DNA of 64,000 bases, taken from contig NZ_LT599032.1 in NCBI RefSeq assembly GCF_900079725.1, forward strand, positions 3,542,856 through 3,606,855, in the 5' to 3' direction. This stretch comes from an uncultured Dysgonomonas sp. GTDB taxonomy: Bacteria > Bacteroidota > Bacteroidia > Bacteroidales > Dysgonomonadaceae. Below the pieces are notes generated by a model, which saw nothing but the letters and a program-made list of their open reading frames with translations, searched no databases and had not been told where the DNA came from. Below, piece by piece: positions 61,237 through 64,000 of the stretch (the stretch's first letter is position 1; each line of letters starts with the position of its first letter). A program made the translations under genes and the position numbers.

Positions 61237-61376
61237 TGAAAACAATTAATAATTAAGAATGAATAATTAATAATTAGCTTGTTGAGCAGAGCGAAGCATC
61301 TCGTCGGTGAACAGCCAACAACTTGTATCTCGTGTAATTTTTCGTTCTTCACTTATTACCTACTACTTTCTCTCCC
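61237..61376. repeat. Repeat scraps beside copy 3
   Basis: AATTAATAATTAAGAATGAA, AGCAGAGCGAAGCATCTCGT and ACTTGTATCTCGTG follow in the same order as after copy 1 at 11.3 kb. No gene. Confidence 0.6.
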
Positions 61377-62051
61377 TCAATCTGTTCTCGATGTATATCC
61401 CGGAGGCAGAAACGGATAAGGATTCGGTTTGGGCTTTTGCACCTGAGCGGCAATCGGCTGCACCTGCAATTTATCCTGTTCATTTTTTAATTCTTCACTT
61501 TTCACTTTCCGTTCTTCTTCCAGTTTACTGTCTACGGCCGCCACTACCTCCCGATTGAGCGAACCGCCCGAACAAAAGTCATTCTCCTGTAATATCATCA
61601 GTTGCCGCTTAGTTTCCTCGTCCTGTACTTCGATGACCAGCGGACGGCGCTGCGAGGCCAGTAACTGGTCTTTGTCTTTTTTTCTTTCCTCACGGTCGAG
61701 TACATACTTTATAGCGCGGATGCTTGGCGGACAGAATTTCTTTTCCACCACACGGCATTTTTCTACTTCTTCCGCCGAATTGTTTTTATCGGGGACATAG
61801 GTGATCTTTTCTTTCTTCTGCACATAGCCTTCCAGCAATTGTTTCAACCCGATGCGTGCCGAGGCTATCATTACATCTTCGCGGTGGTCGATGGCTTCTT
61901 CTACTGCTTCGCCGAACTCGGGTTTTGCCTTTTTCCATTTATAAAATGTCTTACGGCTGATCTTTAGTGATTTACATATTTCGGAAATGCTACACAAGTC
62001 CTGTTCTATCATTTCTACGATGCGTCCGGCTAATTTGTTCGTGTATTTCAT
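61377..62051 (-). CDS. Phage terminase small-subunit-like / HTH protein, orphan
   Basis: The 224-residue protein starts with a helix-turn-helix (about 15-45; ISEICKSLKISRKTFYKWKK) followed by a helical region (FGEAVEEAIDHREDVMIASA) like that of small terminase subunits or phBC6A51-type proteins. Residues about 95-140 (FCPPSIRAIKYVLDREERKK) also fit. The last 50 residues are low-complexity (KLEEERKVKSEELKNEQDK, then a Pro-rich tail) and their DNA resembles the flanking AT-rich repeats. No portal, large terminase or other phage gene is near. It is probably a domesticated or stranded gene, or a regulator; the family call is tentative. Confidence 0.65.
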   Translation of the reverse strand: MKYTNKLAGRIVEMIEQDLCSISEICKSLKISRKTFYKWKKAKPEFGEAVEEAIDHREDVMIASARIGLKQLLEGYVQKKEKITYVPDKNNSAEEVEKCRVVEKKFCPPSIRAIKYVLDREERKKDKDQLLASQRRPLVIEVQDEETKRQLMILQENDFCSGGSLNREVVAAVDSKLEEERKVKSEELKNEQDKLQVQPIAAQVQKPKPNPYPFLPPGYTSRTD

Positions 62052-62140
62052 ACTGTAATTTTGTTTTTGTGATGGATTATTAATTAACTTGCGATAACTT
62101 TCTTGTATAGATAAATTAAATCTAATATGATCACAATCCC

Positions 62141-62689
62141 GTGAAAGAATTTAAGTTTTGGGCGATACCATATTCGATAAAGCAGATTCTTCTTATGGCT
62201 GCTCCTATCTGGATACTATATATTCCGGCTTTCTTCTATTTCAGAATAGAATATATCCATTATTTCATCTTTGCTACATGGGCATTATCTATATGCTTTG
62301 TTTTCATATTTGTGAGGCGGGTGAAAATAACCTTTAGTCCGGCTAATGAAATAAATATCTTTTTTAATGGCAATCTGAAGTATTCCGGCAGTTCTGTCAA
62401 TTTGGAATATGTGCGGGGAGCAAATATCGTAAAAGAGCGGTCTAATACTGTATTACACTTTTCATTCAATGATAAGAAGTTTATATTTAATATATTAGAA
62501 AATACAAATTCATTTGCTTCCGGTGCTACCAAACAGGTTGAACTGTTGAGATATATGGTAACGGTATTCAATCTGAGAACAGAATATTATAAGGATAGCA
62601 TGCAGGGCAGGATATTTACATATTGGAATCCTGTATATAAAGAATCCCTTCGACCGAAAGAATATAATAAAAGTGAACGTTTTCGTTAA
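62141..62689 (+). CDS. Small two-helix membrane protein of unknown function
   Basis: The 182-residue product, starting at GTG 62141, has two adjacent transmembrane helices at about 14-34 (IKQILLMAAPIWILYIPAFFY) and 40-58 (HYFIFATWALSICFVFIFV), then a soluble beta-rich domain (about 60-150) which could resemble a bacterial PH-like fold (KITFSPANEINIFFNG, VLHFSFNDKKFIFNIL). No conserved catalytic motif is visible. No ATG is in frame ahead of the first helix, so GTG is chosen. It lies 99 bp before the TonB gene on the same strand. The family is not recognised. Confidence 0.7.
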   Translation: MKEFKFWAIPYSIKQILLMAAPIWILYIPAFFYFRIEYIHYFIFATWALSICFVFIFVRRVKITFSPANEINIFFNGNLKYSGSSVNLEYVRGANIVKERSNTVLHFSFNDKKFIFNILENTNSFASGATKQVELLRYMVTVFNLRTEYYKDSMQGRIFTYWNPVYKESLRPKEYNKSERFR

Positions 62690-62788
62690 GCAATGAAGGC
62701 AGAATCAAATTTATTTGAATTATGCCATTGCGAGAAAACGACTAATGAAATTGAACGCTGACACTACATATAATTAAACTTTAACACT

Positions 62789-63412
62789 ATGGCCTATCAA
62801 AAAAAAACAGACAATTATGACAAAAACGACAATAGCGGTAAAAAAGCAGACAACAGTTCTTTTGCAATAAAAGCCCTGAGCGTACTTTTTATTGCTGTTG
62901 CAGCTTTCGCTGTATTTTATTTCTATAATGATAAACCCGAAGATTCTTCCGGGACTAAAAAGAAGAAAAAAAGTGAGGTTATCCGGGAGAGTAAAGCAGC
63001 AACATTAGATGCAGCAACCGTTGACGAAATAACTGAAGTAGCACCCACAGTTGAGTTTACACCACCTGTAATTGAAGAAGATACAGATTCTTCAAACCCG
63101 TTTGTCACAGTAGAGCAGATGCCCCGGTTTCCGGGAGGCGAAGCTGCCATGCATAAATTTATCGGAGATAATTTAAAGTATCCTGTATCGGCACAAGACG
63201 CAGGGATACAAGGACGCGTAACTGTTCGTTTCGTAGTGTCGAAAACAGGAAAAGTATCTGATGTGAAAATTATAAGAGGGATTGATCCTGCCTGCGATAA
63301 GGAAGTTGTCCGCATAATTAAGGCAATGCCAAACTGGATACCGGGAGAACAGCATGGAATTGCTGTACCTGTCTATTTTACAATACCTGTAGTTTTCAGA
63401 TTGAATAGTTAA
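62789..63412 (+). CDS. TonB-like energy transducer
   Basis: The 207-residue protein has a hydrophilic cytoplasmic start (1-26), one transmembrane helix (about 27-46; AIKALSVLFIAVAAFAVFYF), an acidic linker with PTVEFTPPVIEEDTDS, and a C-terminal TonB domain (about 105-205; MPRFPGGEAAMHKFIGDNLK, GRVTVRFVVSKTGKVSDVKI, then a C-terminal IPVVFRL). The FPGGEAAMHKFI start is typical of the Bacteroidota TonB family. It transmits proton motive force to TonB-dependent transporters such as SusC. ExbB/ExbD genes are not adjacent, and the usual Pro-rich spacer is short. Confidence 0.93.
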   Translation: MAYQKKTDNYDKNDNSGKKADNSSFAIKALSVLFIAVAAFAVFYFYNDKPEDSSGTKKKKKSEVIRESKAATLDAATVDEITEVAPTVEFTPPVIEEDTDSSNPFVTVEQMPRFPGGEAAMHKFIGDNLKYPVSAQDAGIQGRVTVRFVVSKTGKVSDVKIIRGIDPACDKEVVRIIKAMPNWIPGEQHGIAVPVYFTIPVVFRLNS

Positions 63413-63415
63413 TAA

Positions 63416-63783
63416 AAATACAGCAGGCCTGTAAGCCGGGTTCTGTTCCTTGCCAGGCAAGGTGTTTGCCATTTATCTACGCCAGCCGTCACCGGCAGGC
63501 TCTAGCGACCTACCCCCCGGCATCGGGCGAGCAGCCCTACATGCGCCGGTATACATGGTCTTACAACTCGCAAGTGGTACGGCCCCGATACATTGCTGCA
63601 CGGGCGGTGGGCTCTTACCCCGCCTTTTCACCCTTACCCCCGAAGGGGCGGTTATTCTCTGTTACCTTCAACTCTGCCCTCACAAGCAGCTTCCCATTAA
63701 GAAGTACGATGCTCTGTGTTGCCCGGACTTTCCTCTTTCCGCCTTACGGCAGCCAGCGGCAAACCGGCCTACTGTACAGGGTG
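63416..63783 (-). ncRNA. rnpB: RNase P RNA (class A)
   Basis: On the minus strand the sequence contains the universal RNase P elements: GAGGAAAGTCCGGGC near the 5' end (about 63735-63721), ACAGAG, the CGCCCCTTCGGGGGTAAGGG stem and, near the 3' end, AGATAAATGGC and ACAGAACCCGGCTTACAGGC (about 63446-63427). The ends pair to form P1 (CTGTACAGTAGGCCGG region with the CCGGCTTACAGGCC region). The RNA is about 365 nt, normal for a type A RNA. It processes the 5' ends of tRNA precursors. Exact ends are estimated. Confidence 0.96.
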
Positions 63784-63791
63784 CAAAGATA
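63784..63791 (-). promoter_or_regulatory. -7 box of rnpB promoter
   Basis: TATCTTTG on the minus strand matches TAnnTTTG exactly and lies about 7 bp before the RNA 5' end. No clear TTTG -33 box is seen upstream. Confidence 0.65.
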
Positions 63792-63931
63792 GGCGTTTTA
63801 TTTGTGATGTTGTATATTTAGGCGACTACTTAAATATTGAAAAATATTTTATGCTACAGAATCTCTACAGATTCGTTATATATGTTTGTTAAAGAAGCCG
63901 GAAGCAAATAGTATTTACAAAATTTACGGAG

Positions 63932-64000
63932 ATGAAAAAAATAGCGCTTTTAGTATGTATGATAATCAGTATTGGTTCTGTTTCTGCAATCGGTGCGAAT
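63932..64000 (+). CDS. Start of an exported protein, cut by the window end
   Basis: ATG at 63932 opens MKKIALLVCMIISIGSVSAI and continues in frame to the window end. The basic start and hydrophobic core make a signal peptide with a probable cleavage after VSA or IGA. ACGGAG lies 2 bp before the ATG. Only 23 codons are visible, so nothing about its function can be said. Confidence 0.65.
   Translation, partial: MKKIALLVCMIISIGSVSAIGAN

Overview
The window is chromosomal DNA from a Bacteroidota bacterium, most likely a Bacteroidales polysaccharide degrader. The evidence is SusC/SusD genes, a hybrid two-component sensor, many lipoprotein glycoside hydrolases, promoters of the TTTG / TAnnTTTG type, the non-E. 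coli-type mannonate oxidoreductase, and an archaeal/eukaryotic-type prolyl-tRNA synthetase. A genus such as Dysgonomonas would fit but cannot be proved from the sequence.

Region 1 (1-8.83 kb) is an integrated mobilizable element, all of whose genes read leftward: MobV-type relaxase, Toprim primase-like protein, Walker-type replication helicase, two small HTH proteins, an AlbA_2/Schlafen-type regulator and a tyrosine recombinase. The right end is marked by the 3' half of a tRNA-Pro(UGG) followed by that gene's natural terminator. The left end is not visible. A frameshifted GNAT gene and a truncated DUF4372 transposase lie to the left.

Region 2 (9-23.5 kb) holds a GH29 fucosidase, a 1.1-kb mosaic of dispersed repeats, and a complete hexuronate operon: LacI-type regulator, mannonate oxidoreductase, uxuA, uxaC, kduI, a DUF4861 lipoprotein, KDG kinase, kduD, KDPG aldolase and a hexuronate MFS transporter. 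It converts glucuronate and unsaturated uronates, such as those from pectin or arabinogalactan, to pyruvate and glyceraldehyde 3-phosphate. Two GTGTGCGCAC palindromes bracket the promoter. Nearly every gene junction carries a hairpin repeat, and one junction carries a four-helix-bundle gene between inverted repeats.

Region 3 (23.5-30.4 kb) is a leftward xylose operon: Nudix-like regulator, xylB, GH30 hydrolase, xylA and a XylE-type symporter. Region 4 (30.6-35.4 kb) has a patatin, two DUF3836 paralogues, proS and a second repeat mosaic, which is an inverted copy of part of the first with a MITE-like insertion in it.

Region 5 (35.5-56.9 kb) is a polysaccharide utilization locus: tandem GH43 protein, hybrid two-component sensor, GH2, GH105, DUF2264 (GH154-like), SusC, SusD, a GH43-GH16 fusion and a BNR_4 propeller (GH145/PL42-like). 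This set best fits type II arabinogalactan with rhamnose-glucuronate caps. The glucuronate released would feed the region 2 operon. The SusC leader contains a 56-nt AG microsatellite and a strong terminator hairpin.

Region 6 (57-64 kb) is housekeeping: a probable preQ1 riboswitch with queC-queF, a MATE exporter, a YihY/BrkB protein, a third repeat copy, an orphan terminase-small-subunit-like gene, a small membrane protein, a TonB-type protein, rnpB, and the start of a secreted protein cut by the window end.
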